From G020348385 sp964410125 (GTDB taxonomy: Bacteria > Acidobacteriota > Aminicenantia > Aminicenantales > Aminicenantaceae), in assembly GCA_964410125.1 (NCBI GenBank), contig CAYPGQ010000012.1:10397-74396 (forward strand): a stretch of 64,000 nucleotides of DNA, given 5' to 3'. The translations under genes were made by a program, and so were the position numbers. How positions within the stretch are numbered: position 1 is the stretch's first letter; each line of letters starts with the position of its first letter. Positions 45,139 through 54,572 of this stretch are shown piece after piece. The notes below the pieces were generated by a model. The model made no database searches and was not told where the DNA came from. It was given only the letters and a program-made list of their open reading frames with translations.

Positions 45139-45915
45139 ATGCGACGTCTCGTTTTAGCGGTATTGGCTTTATTCCTCTTTCTGTTCATTTCTTGTTCAAA
45201 AAATTCTTCCGTGGTTTTGGAAGCAACCTCTCAGTCAGAACAATGGACTGTTTCCAAGACGGGTTTTGTCATTCAAGTCGGGGCCTTCCGCAACTTGGAC
45301 AATGCGGTCCGATTGACGCTTTCGCTGAACTCCAAAAACCTTGATGCTTATTATTTCAAGCATGAATCCGGCCTGTATAAGGTTCGGTTCGGAAACTACC
45401 TTTCCCGACGTCCCGCCGAGGAGAATGCTGAACGCATCAAACAGGCCGGTTTCATCCAGGAATATTTTGTTGTAAGCCCGGAAACATATGCGGTCAGCCA
45501 ATCCCGACAATCCGGCCTTGAATCTATTCGAAATGAGATCGTCACCCGTGCGCACAGCTTTTTAGGCATACCTTACCGGTGGGGAGGTTATACACCGGAT
45601 AAGGGCTTTGACTGCAGCGGCCTGACCATGGCTGTCTATGACCTTGTCGGATTGCATTTGCCCCGGACATCCCTGGCCCAGTTCAGATCCGGCACTCCCG
45701 TTTCAAAGAAAAACCTCGATATGGGTGACCTGGTTTTTTTCCTCGGCCAAAACAAGAATAGGATCTCTCATGTGGGGATCTACACCGGAGATGGGAATTT
45801 CATCCATGCTCCCGGAAAAAACAAGATCATCCGGGTTGAATCTCTTTCCAACCAATATTTTCGGGATCATTTTGCTGGAGCCCGGACATATCTTTCCCCG
45901 GAAAGCCAAGATTAG
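45139..45915 (+). CDS. SPOR-domain NlpC/P60 lipoprotein (cell-wall peptidase)
   Basis: 258 aa. The chosen ATG gives a signal peptide with lipobox FISC (lipid Cys19); ATG at 45097 would add 14 residues. A SPOR domain (about 42-105, FVIQVGAFRNLDNA, YKVRFGNYLSRRPAEEN) binds denuded peptidoglycan. The NlpC/P60 domain (about 130-255) has Cys159 in FDCSGL, His211 in SHVGIY and His223 in FIHAPG. The enzyme should cut peptide cross-links or stems in the periplasm, at the division site if SPOR works as in other bacteria. It stands as a monocistronic gene with its own promoter. Confidence 0.93.
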   Translation: MRRLVLAVLALFLFLFISCSKNSSVVLEATSQSEQWTVSKTGFVIQVGAFRNLDNAVRLTLSLNSKNLDAYYFKHESGLYKVRFGNYLSRRPAEENAERIKQAGFIQEYFVVSPETYAVSQSRQSGLESIRNEIVTRAHSFLGIPYRWGGYTPDKGFDCSGLTMAVYDLVGLHLPRTSLAQFRSGTPVSKKNLDMGDLVFFLGQNKNRISHVGIYTGDGNFIHAPGKNKIIRVESLSNQYFRDHFAGARTYLSPESQD

Positions 45916-45961
45916 CAGGCCCTCACCCACTATGTGTAGGCAAACTCCATTGGAATAAGGT

Positions 45962-46221
45962 ATCAGGTATGTCCGCAGCGCCATTGAGGATCTAGCCTTC
46001 ACGAATTGTTCTTCGAGGGAAACAATATGGGGACGTCCCCATATTGTCGGCGATGTTGTATTGAGCACGACTTTTCCTTGGGATCAGAGATCAGGCTAAG
46101 CACGGGAACAAAAAATAGAGTTGTAGGGGTAGGGGTAAATGTGCGCAGTTCAACGCCGCTGAGAAGGGCGATAAGGGAATGGCGTTAAAGATCCTCACTA
46201 GAGCGGAGGACATAACTGATG
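45962..46221. repeat. R2 dispersed repeat, copy 1 (260 bp)
   Basis: The sequence from ATCAGGTATGTCCGCAGCGC to GCGGAGGACAT is repeated at 60932-61192 with about 80-85% identity by eye. It contains a perfect 26-bp palindrome (46022-46047) with core GGGGACGTCCCC, and a second pair AACGCC/GGCGTT (46152-46157, 46181-46186) bounding a purine-rich loop. A minus-strand open frame with similar residues is kept in both copies but has no start signal. It lies in the 433-nt gap between the NlpC and B12-radical-SAM genes. It looks like a MITE, REP cluster or RNA element. Confidence 0.9.
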
Positions 46222-46300
46222 CCTAGAGATGTGCTTTGGTTGTAAAACCCACACAAAAGGGATGAGAAACAGCAATATCCCTTTGCCGATCCTCAGAATA

Positions 46301-46330
46301 TTGAATCCAAGATTGTCTGTATGATATAAT
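46301..46330 (+). promoter_or_regulatory. Candidate promoter of the B12-binding radical SAM gene
   Basis: TTGAAT at 46301-46306, 18-nt spacer, TATAAT at 46325-46330. Start of transcription would be near 46337, a 12-nt leader with no Shine-Dalgarno. Confidence 0.5.
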
Positions 46331-46348
46331 TTAACGTAACGGATTTTA

Positions 46349-47842
46349 ATGAATATTCTATTGATGGGGATGCCTGATGTCAGCAACGGGTATCCCACCC
46401 AAATGCTCACGACTCCCAATCTCGGATTGTCTTCCATAGCCGCGAATTTAGATGAAAAACATCATGTGAGGATTGCCGATCTCGTTTTGAGGAGGAAGGG
46501 TGTAAAGAGAGCGATACAGGAGGCTCTTGATATAACAAAGCCCGATCTTATTGGCTTGAGTGCTATGACCTTTCAGTATAAGACAGCTTTAAAGGTCGCT
46601 TCCTACATCAAAGGGCATTATCCTGGGATAAAAATCGCCTTGGGAGGATATCATGCCACGCTCATGTATGAGGAAATCGCAGAGAGCCCCGATGGAACCT
46701 TTTTCGATCTCCTGTTCCGGGGGGAAGGTGACCTGAGTTTTAACGAGGCCGTGAATGCCCTCGAAAATGGAACGGATTTAAAAGAAGTCGATGGACTTTC
46801 TTTTAAAAGGAACGGCAAATTCATCCATAACATGCCGAGAGAACTGGAAGATTTCTCACAGATTAAGCTGCCAGACAGGAAGGCGCGACTGTGGAATGAT
46901 TTTGGTGTTTTAAAGGTCCCATGGGACCTGATCGAATTTTCCCGTGGGTGTTTGATGTCCTGCAATTTCTGCAATATACAAAGTATGTATGGGAGAACTT
47001 TCAGAACACACAAAATGGAAAGAGTGATGATGGATATCGTGCAGGCAAAACAAGCGGGCACGAAAATCTTATTATTCGTCGATGACAACATCACGACGGA
47101 TGTCAAACTTTTCAAGGATCTTTGTGACGAAATCATTACGAATGGCCATAACGATCTGATTTATGGAGTGCAGGCCAGCTCGATAGGGATTGCATCTTCG
47201 GAAACTTTGGTGGAGAAAATGGCTAAGGCAGGATTCAAGTACGTATTTTTGGGCATTGAAAGTCCCTCCAAGAAAAATCTTGCCGAGTTGAACAAGGGCG
47301 ATATCGTGGAAAAAAGCGTGAGGTCCGTCAAATATCTGCAAAAACATGGGATCGCAATCGCAGGAGGGTTTATCATCGGTAATCCCGAAGATGATCTTGA
47401 AAAGATCGAAGACACCTTCAAATTTGCCAAGAGCTTGAGAACCGATTTCTCTGCGGTCCAGATCTTGGTCCCCTATCCCAAAACAAAGATAAGAGAGAGG
47501 TTGATGCAAATCGGGCTTGTGGTGAAACCTGATAACTATGAAATGTATGATGGAGGCCATTCGGTCATAAAAACCAAATTTCTTGACGAAAATCAATTAT
47601 TCCTGGCAAGATACAAGTTCGGGAATAAATATCTCAGTGTGCGCGCATTGAATGTTTTGAAAACTCTCCTGAAAAACAGGAAAAAATCATTGCCGTTTCT
47701 CGTAGGGTCGTTAAAGCTGCTCCCTCCGGCCATTAGCTCATTGATGTTTGGATGGATCAGAAGGCTGGTTTTTAGTGAAAAAAGGAGGTTCTATAGATAC
47801 GTGCAGAGAGTGACAACCCTGAATAAATTCGATATTGAGTAA
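46349..47842 (+). CDS. B12-binding-domain radical SAM protein
   Basis: 497 aa. The N-terminal 150 residues form a cobalamin-binding fold (MNILLMGMPD, LGLSSIAANLDEKHHVRIADL, IKIALGGYHATLMYEEI). The radical SAM domain begins SRGCLMSCNFCN with Cys201, Cys205 and Cys208, followed by LLFVDDNITTDVKLF and YVFLGIESPSKKNL. This is the class that includes BchE, P-methylases and hopanoid or lipid-modifying enzymes; the reaction cannot be named. It stands alone, preceded by an R2 repeat and its own promoter. Confidence 0.9.
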   Translation: MNILLMGMPDVSNGYPTQMLTTPNLGLSSIAANLDEKHHVRIADLVLRRKGVKRAIQEALDITKPDLIGLSAMTFQYKTALKVASYIKGHYPGIKIALGGYHATLMYEEIAESPDGTFFDLLFRGEGDLSFNEAVNALENGTDLKEVDGLSFKRNGKFIHNMPRELEDFSQIKLPDRKARLWNDFGVLKVPWDLIEFSRGCLMSCNFCNIQSMYGRTFRTHKMERVMMDIVQAKQAGTKILLFVDDNITTDVKLFKDLCDEIITNGHNDLIYGVQASSIGIASSETLVEKMAKAGFKYVFLGIESPSKKNLAELNKGDIVEKSVRSVKYLQKHGIAIAGGFIIGNPEDDLEKIEDTFKFAKSLRTDFSAVQILVPYPKTKIRERLMQIGLVVKPDNYEMYDGGHSVIKTKFLDENQLFLARYKFGNKYLSVRALNVLKTLLKNRKKSLPFLVGSLKLLPPAISSLMFGWIRRLVFSEKRRFYRYVQRVTTLNKFDIE

Positions 47843-47909
47843 TGCCGAAACTCTTGTATATCCTTTCTTATATAAAAACACAAAGTGAAGAATTTTCTGA
47901 AAACAATTG

Positions 47910-49391
47910 CTATCGAACTCGGGCGAGAAGCTGACCGATTTTTTGAGCAATAGGGCTGGCTCCATTGTCGTAGTTGGACATCACCGCGACGATATACCCT
48001 TTGTCGAGATAGATATTCAAATTCGAGTTTATCCCATCAAATCCTCCGCTGTGGCCAACGACCTTGCCGTTTGGTCCTTCCTCGACCGTAAATCCGTAGC
48101 CGTAATATTCTCCCGCATAGTCTTTCCACATCTTATTCAAGGATTCTTGCGACACGAGCTTTCCTGTCTGAGTGGCCCGAGCGAATCGGTGGAGGTCTTT
48201 GACTGTGGAGAATCCGCCTCCGGCCGGTCCTCCTTTGATGACATGTTTGTAGAGGTTGTTTTGCCAGCCGTACAGGCTGTTTCGATCCCGGCTGTACCCG
48301 ATAGCCAGGTTTTCGACCGGATAATCCATTTCGTAACTATCGGAATCCGTCATGCCAGATGGTTCGTAGATGTTTTTCTGGATGTAATCGAAATAACTGC
48401 CGCCAGTTACGCTCTCGATCACCACCCCTAAAAGCAGCATCCCGGTGTTGCTGTACTGAAAGCGTTTCCCTGGTTCGAAAGCCAGCTTTTCTCCGTTCAC
48501 CAGGGACTTGAAATTACCGACATACCTGAAGAGTTCTCTTGATCCCTTCATGTATGTTTCATTGAAATAGCTCCCTAATCCTGAGGTGTGGGTGAGCAGG
48601 TGATGGATGGTTATTTTGGAGGTAATCTCCGCGGGAAGCCATGACTTGTCCACGTACTTACTAATCGGGTCGTCCAGCGAAAGACTCCCTTTTTCGACAA
48701 GCTGCATGATGGAAGTGGCTGTGAACATCTTGTTCATCGACCCCAGGTTGAATTTGGTGTCGATATTGTTCGGTACATGGAAGCGTTTACTGGCTTCGCC
48801 ACCCACAGATGTCATAAGGATTTTATCTCCTTTGGCGATGAGGAGTGTCCCTGAGAAGACATTCTTTTTAATCAATCCCTCCATCATGTCTTTGAGGTTT
48901 TGGAGGAATTGTTCTTCGTTTAGAGCAGGTTCCTGAACATTGGAGGGAATTCTGGCGATTGTAAAATTCAATCCAGAGATAAGGGAGTCGTTTTTTTCGT
49001 CGAGCCTCATGACAAAAGCACGCCAACTGCCGAAGTTCCGGTCCTTTAGGATAACGACGGTCTCACCTTTACGCTCAGGGACATAGGTGCGTATGCTGTG
49101 AAAATCCATCCCGCCTGTTTCCTGAAATAGGCCGAGAAAAACATCGATGTGCTGATCCATGGGTGCAAAATTGCGAAATCTTTCCGTGCAGTATTTTTCC
49201 AAAAATTCACGCAAGCGATCGGGATCGTTGGCGTTTACGACCGTGATAACGGCTTCGATCCGCTCTCCTTTTATTCCCGCAGGCATGACCGATTCGTCGT
49301 GGAAGCTGACTTCGCCCGGCTGTTGAGCCACAGCCGCTTGGAAGGTGAGAAGCAAGAGCAAAAGAACATAGATAAATTTGCGCATTTTCAT
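47910..49391 (-). CDS. Exported serine hydrolase, class C beta-lactamase fold
   Basis: 493 aa; AGGAGA before the ATG. Signal peptide ending AAVAQ at about 22. An N-terminal domain, about 25-155, is separate from the catalytic part and contains an accessory alpha/beta fold often seen before S12 enzymes. The catalytic motifs are S217-M-N-K220, Y312-S-N314 and HSGG. It likely hydrolyses a peptide or ester in the periplasm. Its first four bases overlap the stop of the upstream COG2426 membrane-protein gene. Confidence 0.9.
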   Translation of the reverse strand: MKMRKFIYVLLLLLLTFQAAVAQQPGEVSFHDESVMPAGIKGERIEAVITVVNANDPDRLREFLEKYCTERFRNFAPMDQHIDVFLGLFQETGGMDFHSIRTYVPERKGETVVILKDRNFGSWRAFVMRLDEKNDSLISGLNFTIARIPSNVQEPALNEEQFLQNLKDMMEGLIKKNVFSGTLLIAKGDKILMTSVGGEASKRFHVPNNIDTKFNLGSMNKMFTATSIMQLVEKGSLSLDDPISKYVDKSWLPAEITSKITIHHLLTHTSGLGSYFNETYMKGSRELFRYVGNFKSLVNGEKLAFEPGKRFQYSNTGMLLLGVVIESVTGGSYFDYIQKNIYEPSGMTDSDSYEMDYPVENLAIGYSRDRNSLYGWQNNLYKHVIKGGPAGGGFSTVKDLHRFARATQTGKLVSQESLNKMWKDYAGEYYGYGFTVEEGPNGKVVGHSGGFDGINSNLNIYLDKGYIVAVMSNYDNGASPIAQKIGQLLARVR

Positions 49392-50047
49392 GAAGTTCTC
49401 CTTATATTATTTGCTTTTTTCCCTCTAGACAGCAGGTTAATCAAATAAAAAATGACAGGCATAACCAGCAGGAATATCGTGATGAACGTGGTTTTGCCCC
49501 TGCCGATTCTATCGATGAACTTGTAAAGCTCGTCGAACCACAATGTCCAGGAAATAACACCCACCCACATGGATGGAAGGACGACGAAAAGCGTGTCCCT
49601 ATCGCTGTATCCTTCTAGATTAGCAATGAAGGATCCGATGACTGCTCCGGTCCAGGGCAGGGGGATCCAGACAAAAAAGGCTATGCCGAGGCGGCTCCAT
49701 TTTTTAAAAAAATGTTTTCTATTTTCCGCTTTCGTTCTCATGGACCCGATGAATTTCGCCACTAATTTAAACCTTTTGATTCCCTTTGAGAGGGATACGA
49801 ACAAGGAGTAGACCAGTAAGATGTATGTTGTGTTGTAGAGAATGATGATCGGAATAATCAGCGAGGGCTTAAACCCGTTTTCCAAGCCGACCGTGATAAA
49901 GGGAAGCCTTCCCCCGATATGGGCGGCGGCGATCATCGAAAGGAACTTGGTGGCCGAGGTTTGATCAAGGATTGCGGATAAGATAAACAGAACGATTTCG
50001 ATTCCCAACATCACGATGCCGATGCGGAAAGGCCAAAATTTTATCAT
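49388..50047 (-). CDS. COG2426-type small membrane protein (putative exporter)
   Basis: 219 aa with about five transmembrane helices: near 8-28, 33-60, 70-95, 125-150 and 185-210. The mid-part KKWSRLGIAFFVWIPLPWTGAVIGSF is typical of the COG2426 (Sm_multidrug_ex) group, for which no substrate is established. The stop overlaps the start of a beta-lactamase-fold gene (ATGA), so the two are coupled. An NhaC antiporter gene lies 84 nt upstream on the same strand. Confidence 0.8.
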   Translation of the reverse strand: MIKFWPFRIGIVMLGIEIVLFILSAILDQTSATKFLSMIAAAHIGGRLPFITVGLENGFKPSLIIPIIILYNTTYILLVYSLFVSLSKGIKRFKLVAKFIGSMRTKAENRKHFFKKWSRLGIAFFVWIPLPWTGAVIGSFIANLEGYSDRDTLFVVLPSMWVGVISWTLWFDELYKFIDRIGRGKTTFITIFLLVMPVIFYLINLLSRGKKANNIRRTS

Positions 50048-50120
50048 GGATTATGTCTGATAGTTTACCCTATATTTGTGGCCCCTTTCCAGGAATTCAT
50101 CGAACCCAAAGGATAAGAAT

Positions 50121-50133
50121 AGGGGACGTCCCT
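50121..50133. repeat. Isolated R2 core palindrome at the NhaC stop codon
   Basis: AGGGGACGTCCCT (12 of 13 bases symmetric), the centre of the R2 palindrome without the rest of the 260-bp unit. The NhaC stop codon (TAG) overlaps its right end. It lies in the 84-nt spacer between the NhaC and COG2426 genes. Confidence 0.6.
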
Positions 50134-51628
50134 AAAGTGTTATCAGAGCGATGATTGTATACATTACAGCTCCTAAAACAGCTGCCAAAGTCGCCAATGG
50201 CAGTTGGGTAAACACATGATCCATTAAGTCTGTACCCGTGGCCAGTGAAGAAAGGATCGTAGTATCTGAGATGGGCGAACAATTGTCACCATAAACCGAG
50301 CCTCCCGTAACAGCGGCGAAACAGAGCAGGTTAAAGAACGGATCAGGATTGACCGAATACGCAAGGGGCATCGCGATGGGAAAAACCACCGCATAGGTAC
50401 CCCAAGATGTCCCGATGGAAAAAGATATAAACATGGTCACGAATAAAAAGATAGCCGGTAATAAAAAAGGAATGATCAATTTCCCGCTCGCCCGGATGAT
50501 GAAATTCGCCGTTCCTAATGATCCAGATACGTTTCCCAAAGTGACTGCCAGACCCAAGATTATGGCTCCGACAGTGACTCCTTTGCATCCATTGATAAAA
50601 CCCTCGATGACAATCTTTAATCGCATGCCTTGATACATGGCTAAGATCATGGCCGATAACGTGGCCAATATAAACGCTTCGGATACATAGAGCTTACCAA
50701 TGATCAGATAAGGCCCTATAGCGACGGCTAAGAGTACCCCGATAGGAACAAGAAATCCCAGAATGGATGGTTTGAATCCCTCCGGGATTTTGAGATCTGA
50801 TAATTCCTTTGAAATAAGTGGTTGGGCCCCACTCCTGTTTAAGGCTCCGGTGGATTTTACCCGTTCCATAGCCTTTTTCATCCGTTTACCATACCAAGGC
50901 AACTTTTCCCAGCTCAGCAGCAACGTGAATAAGAGGGCGAACCATGCATAAAAATTAAAGGGGATCGCTTTGAAAATATATGCTTTGCTCACGTCCAAAT
51001 CAGCAAAGATGGGTGATGTGCCAAAAACAAGTCCTCCAATATAAAGAGGCCATACATTGAATGGCAAAACCGTGGCTACAGGAGAAGCGGTGGAGTCGAT
51101 GATGTAAGAGAGTTCCTCATGGCTGACCTTCTTCTCGTCACATACAGGCCGGACAGTGGAACCAGCTAGAATCGTGCTGATGGTCCCTCCTTGGTGAAAA
51201 AGCACACCCATAAGGTAGGCAAAAAACTTGGCGGTACGTCGATCTTTGGCGATCTTGGCACCGGCCCATCGAGCAAAATATTGAGCACCTCCTGTCTTCC
51301 CCCAGATGCCGATAAGACCCCCCAAGCACCAAAGATAGACCAGCAAGATCTCGCCGTATTTTGCACTTCCAATCGATGGAATCAGGAACTCCTGGACAAT
51401 GTTATACTTCCCGCTGATAAATCCTCCCAGCAATATGCCGGCAAAAAGGGAAGGAATGACTTCACGTGTAGCAAAACAAAGTATGAGGGTGACCAGCGCG
51501 GGCAAGATGGACCAGAAGCCGAAATCTTTTAACGTTTCGTCGAAATTTATAAAATCGGTGTTTACTCTTAGATAGAGGATGACAACGATCCCGATCAGAA
51601 CAAAGAGCCATTTTAGGTATCGTTTCAT
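50132..51628 (-). CDS. Na+/H+ antiporter, NhaC family
   Basis: 498 aa, about 12 transmembrane helices. TG family signatures include ATREVIPSLFAGILLGGFISG, GALVTYIWC-like helices, SFSIGTSWGTYAVVFPIAMPLA and GDNCSPISDTTILSS, the last two near the conserved substrate-binding region of NhaC/COG1757. The protein exchanges Na+ for H+ (or a related amino-acid or organic-acid ion) across the inner membrane. Start preceded by TTAGGATG. The stop codon lies in an R2-like core repeat. Confidence 0.92.
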   Translation of the reverse strand: MKRYLKWLFVLIGIVVILYLRVNTDFINFDETLKDFGFWSILPALVTLILCFATREVIPSLFAGILLGGFISGKYNIVQEFLIPSIGSAKYGEILLVYLWCLGGLIGIWGKTGGAQYFARWAGAKIAKDRRTAKFFAYLMGVLFHQGGTISTILAGSTVRPVCDEKKVSHEELSYIIDSTASPVATVLPFNVWPLYIGGLVFGTSPIFADLDVSKAYIFKAIPFNFYAWFALLFTLLLSWEKLPWYGKRMKKAMERVKSTGALNRSGAQPLISKELSDLKIPEGFKPSILGFLVPIGVLLAVAIGPYLIIGKLYVSEAFILATLSAMILAMYQGMRLKIVIEGFINGCKGVTVGAIILGLAVTLGNVSGSLGTANFIIRASGKLIIPFLLPAIFLFVTMFISFSIGTSWGTYAVVFPIAMPLAYSVNPDPFFNLLCFAAVTGGSVYGDNCSPISDTTILSSLATGTDLMDHVFTQLPLATLAAVLGAVMYTIIALITL

Positions 51629-51778
51629 ATCATCCTAATTTTCCCTGTTCATTTTACTTCGAAGCATTAATCCTATGACAGTGATTTGGATTTGTCAATT
51701 TGTCTACGATTGTTGAAGTGCTTATTGTCACGAGCAGGCAGTTTGAGATTTTGCTGATATTGTGGTATTAATCTCCCG

Positions 51779-53179
51779 ATGAATATGGCCACAAAGCGGA
51801 TCCTCGGAGCAGTCGCTGCTTCATTGATCTGTTTTGTAGCGCTTGCCTTGGGCCGTCCGGCCGATGCTGGCAGTATAAAGATTATCCAGACCCTTCTTCT
51901 TCTCGGGGCTATTGTCATCCTGTTTTTCACCACCCTCCGCCGTACAGGCGTCGCCTCCCAGATTTTTGTGGGGCTCGTCCTTGGTGCGGTTGCCGGTTTG
52001 ATCTACGGGTCCGATGCAGCCGTCATCCGCCCAATCGGGACGGCTTTTATCCGTCTGATCAAAATGGTCGTTATCCCCCTAATTTTCGCCTCTCTGCTCG
52101 TGGGGGTTGCCAGCCTCGGAGATATGCGTAAAATAGGCCGCATAGGCGGCAAAACACTGGCTTTTTACATCGCCTATTACATCTCTGCCGTTGCCCTTGG
52201 CCTTTTTCTGGCCAATACCCTCAAGCCCGGGTCCAATATTCCGGAATCGGTCCAGGCCGACCTCAAAGCAAGCTATGGAGAGACGGCCGATGCGCAGGCC
52301 TTGCATGCCGAGGAAAGACCCGGACTGGGAGAAGTCCTGATTAACATCATCCCGGACAATCCAGCCGACTCCTTTGTCAAAGCCAATATGCTCCAGATCA
52401 TCTTCATCGCGATGTTCATGGGTGTTGTCATCTCCCTCCTCGACAAAAAAAGAATGCAGCCGGTCATCTCCTTTTTCGAGGCCATAAACGATATCATGGT
52501 CAAAATTGTCGAGATTGTGATAAGGATTGCACCATATGCGGTTTTTGCCCTCATTGCGGCTGTCGTAGGCACGTTTGGCATGGATATTTTGATGTCGCTC
52601 CTGCGCTACTGTGTCGTTGTCATCGGGGGTTTGATTATCCTGGCTTTCACCTATCCTGCAGTCGTGACGCTTGTCACAAAATATCCCTATTTAAAGTTTT
52701 GGAAGGGCATTTACGAGGCGCAGTTGATTGCTTTCAGCACTTCCTCTAGTTCTGCCACACTGCCTGTGACCATGGAATGTGCCGAGGATAAAATCGGTGT
52801 TTCAAAGCAGATTTCAAGCTTTGTCCTTCCCCTGGGTGCGACAATCAACATGAACGGTACAGCCCTCTATCAGGGGGTGACTGCCATATTTATCGCCCAG
52901 GTTTATGGGATGGACTTAAGCGTAGGAGACCAGCTTGCCATCGTCCTGACAGCCACTCTCGCTTCCATCGGTGCGGCCGGTGCACCTGCCATGGGTGTTT
53001 TGATGCTGGTTATCGTGCTCAGACAGGTCGGGATACCCATGGAGGGAATCGCTCTTGTCCTGGGTGTGGAACGTATCCTGGATATGTCCCGGACCGTGAT
53101 CAACATCACAGGCGACATTGCCGCTGCCACGGTCATCGCACACACCGAAAATGAACTCCATCCGGTAAAGGAGAGATAA
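51779..53179 (+). CDS. Na+/H+-dicarboxylate or glutamate symporter (SDF family)
   Basis: 466 aa. TM segments begin at about residue 8; the SDF marks are IRLIKMVVIPLIFASLLVGV, the serine-rich AFSTSSSSATLPVT (HP1) and the ATINMNGTALYQGV (HP2/TM8) motif. DAACS transporters import glutamate, aspartate or C4-dicarboxylates with Na+ or H+. The residues before TM2 (MNMATKRILGAVAASLICFVALALGRP) act as an additional helix. It is the first of three genes in one direction with a POT transporter and an M24 peptidase, a uptake-and-digest set. Confidence 0.93.
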   Translation: MNMATKRILGAVAASLICFVALALGRPADAGSIKIIQTLLLLGAIVILFFTTLRRTGVASQIFVGLVLGAVAGLIYGSDAAVIRPIGTAFIRLIKMVVIPLIFASLLVGVASLGDMRKIGRIGGKTLAFYIAYYISAVALGLFLANTLKPGSNIPESVQADLKASYGETADAQALHAEERPGLGEVLINIIPDNPADSFVKANMLQIIFIAMFMGVVISLLDKKRMQPVISFFEAINDIMVKIVEIVIRIAPYAVFALIAAVVGTFGMDILMSLLRYCVVVIGGLIILAFTYPAVVTLVTKYPYLKFWKGIYEAQLIAFSTSSSSATLPVTMECAEDKIGVSKQISSFVLPLGATINMNGTALYQGVTAIFIAQVYGMDLSVGDQLAIVLTATLASIGAAGAPAMGVLMLVIVLRQVGIPMEGIALVLGVERILDMSRTVINITGDIAAATVIAHTENELHPVKER

Positions 53180-53243
53180 GGATCACCAGCGGCTGGCTTC
53201 ATAAATCGAAAAAGAAATAAATTTCACAACGAGAGAAGTAGAC

Positions 53244-54554
53244 ATGGAAGACCAAACTCAAGTGATAAAGGAACCAAGGACACCTTTTCCGGGTGTTTTT
53301 TGGGCAGCCAACACCATCGAGATCCTGGAGCGGTTTGCCTACTACGGGATTTTCATCCCCTTCGGCATCTACATGCAGCAGCTTGGTTATTCCGCCGGTG
53401 AACTGGGGATCGTCCAGAGCATTTTCCTGGCTTTTTCGTACGGGATCCCTATAATCTCTGGCACCTTTGCTGACAAATATGGATTCAAAAAAGTCCTCAT
53501 TGTCTCTTACCTGGCTTACCTGCCTTCGATCTTGCTCCTGCTGCTTACCAAGTCATTCTCCGGGATTGCACTGACCATGCTCACTATCGGTTTGGCGGCA
53601 GGTATCTTCAAGCCCCTGATTGCGGGCACAGTGCGGGCCGTCACCGACAAAACGAACAAAACGCTTGGGTTCGGCATTTTTTATCAGATGGTGAATTTGG
53701 GGGCATCTTTTGGCCCGATCGTGATGGGAAAGCTCCGGGTGATATCCTGGGATGTGGCCTTTATGGCAGGAGCGGTCGCCATAGGAGTCATGCTGCTTTT
53801 CACCATTTTCTTTTACAAAGAGCCAAAAAGAGAGATCGAGGGTGTGACACTCGGGCAGAAATTCAAAGATATTTACATCGCTTTTTCCGATTTGAAGTTT
53901 GCCGTATTCATCGTGCTCCTCGGTTTATTTTTCTGGCTTCCTTTCTGGGCGTTTTTCAACTTGTGTGCCCTTTATGTGGACAGCAACCTTGACACGGCCC
54001 GGCTCTATCTCGAAATAAGAAGCGTTTTTGGCGCAGGTTTTGCCAACTTTTTGGCCCACGATGTGGATGGTGTGAAACGTGTACTCGGAGAGACGATTGC
54101 GCACTCAGGATACATGATCATGCTTTTCCAGTTTTTCGTTTCCCGCATCGTGGAAAAATTTAAAGCCATCCCCGCCTTTCTCACCGGCCTTTTTGTGGCG
54201 GCACTAGGTTTTGGAGTTATAGGATATGCCCGCCTAGCCTCACCTTCCTTCCTATTCCTCGGCTTGTTCCTGTTCGCAGTCGGAGAGATGACATCCTCCC
54301 CTCGGATCCAGGAATACATCACCTGGATAGCACCCAAAGAAAAGGCCGGGCTTTACATGGGATGCAATTTTGTTGCCCTCCTGATCGGCTCGGCTTTGAG
54401 CGGCGTGACTTACACGACCTTGTACGGTGTTTTTGACCGGATGGATCATCCTGAGTACCTGTGGTGGACAGTCGGTGTTCACCTTCTTTTGGGGATGTTT
54501 ATCATATCTTGGTTCATCAAAAAGGCAGGGGAGTTCAAGGAACGATCAGAATAA
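53244..54554 (+). CDS. POT/MFS-type transporter, peptide or nitrate family
   Basis: 436 aa, twelve predicted transmembrane helices. The TM1 motif EILERFAYYGIF matches the ExxERFxYYG mark of proton-dependent oligopeptide transporters (PTR2). A middle loop with GVTLGQKFKDIY follows TM6. It lies 64 nt after a dicarboxylate symporter and 18 nt before an M24 peptidase gene, so import of di- and tripeptides is the natural guess; the family also includes some nitrate and other carriers. Start preceded by GAGAGAAG. Confidence 0.85.
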   Translation: MEDQTQVIKEPRTPFPGVFWAANTIEILERFAYYGIFIPFGIYMQQLGYSAGELGIVQSIFLAFSYGIPIISGTFADKYGFKKVLIVSYLAYLPSILLLLLTKSFSGIALTMLTIGLAAGIFKPLIAGTVRAVTDKTNKTLGFGIFYQMVNLGASFGPIVMGKLRVISWDVAFMAGAVAIGVMLLFTIFFYKEPKREIEGVTLGQKFKDIYIAFSDLKFAVFIVLLGLFFWLPFWAFFNLCALYVDSNLDTARLYLEIRSVFGAGFANFLAHDVDGVKRVLGETIAHSGYMIMLFQFFVSRIVEKFKAIPAFLTGLFVAALGFGVIGYARLASPSFLFLGLFLFAVGEMTSSPRIQEYITWIAPKEKAGLYMGCNFVALLIGSALSGVTYTTLYGVFDRMDHPEYLWWTVGVHLLLGMFIISWFIKKAGEFKERSE

Positions 54555-54572
54555 GAGAAAAAGGAGAAGGAA

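Noticed and set aside
45703..46068. Minus-strand frame running through R2 copy 1, with a similar frame in copy 2
   Set aside because: Both lack a start signal and pass through the palindrome; kept as a property of the repeat rather than as a gene.
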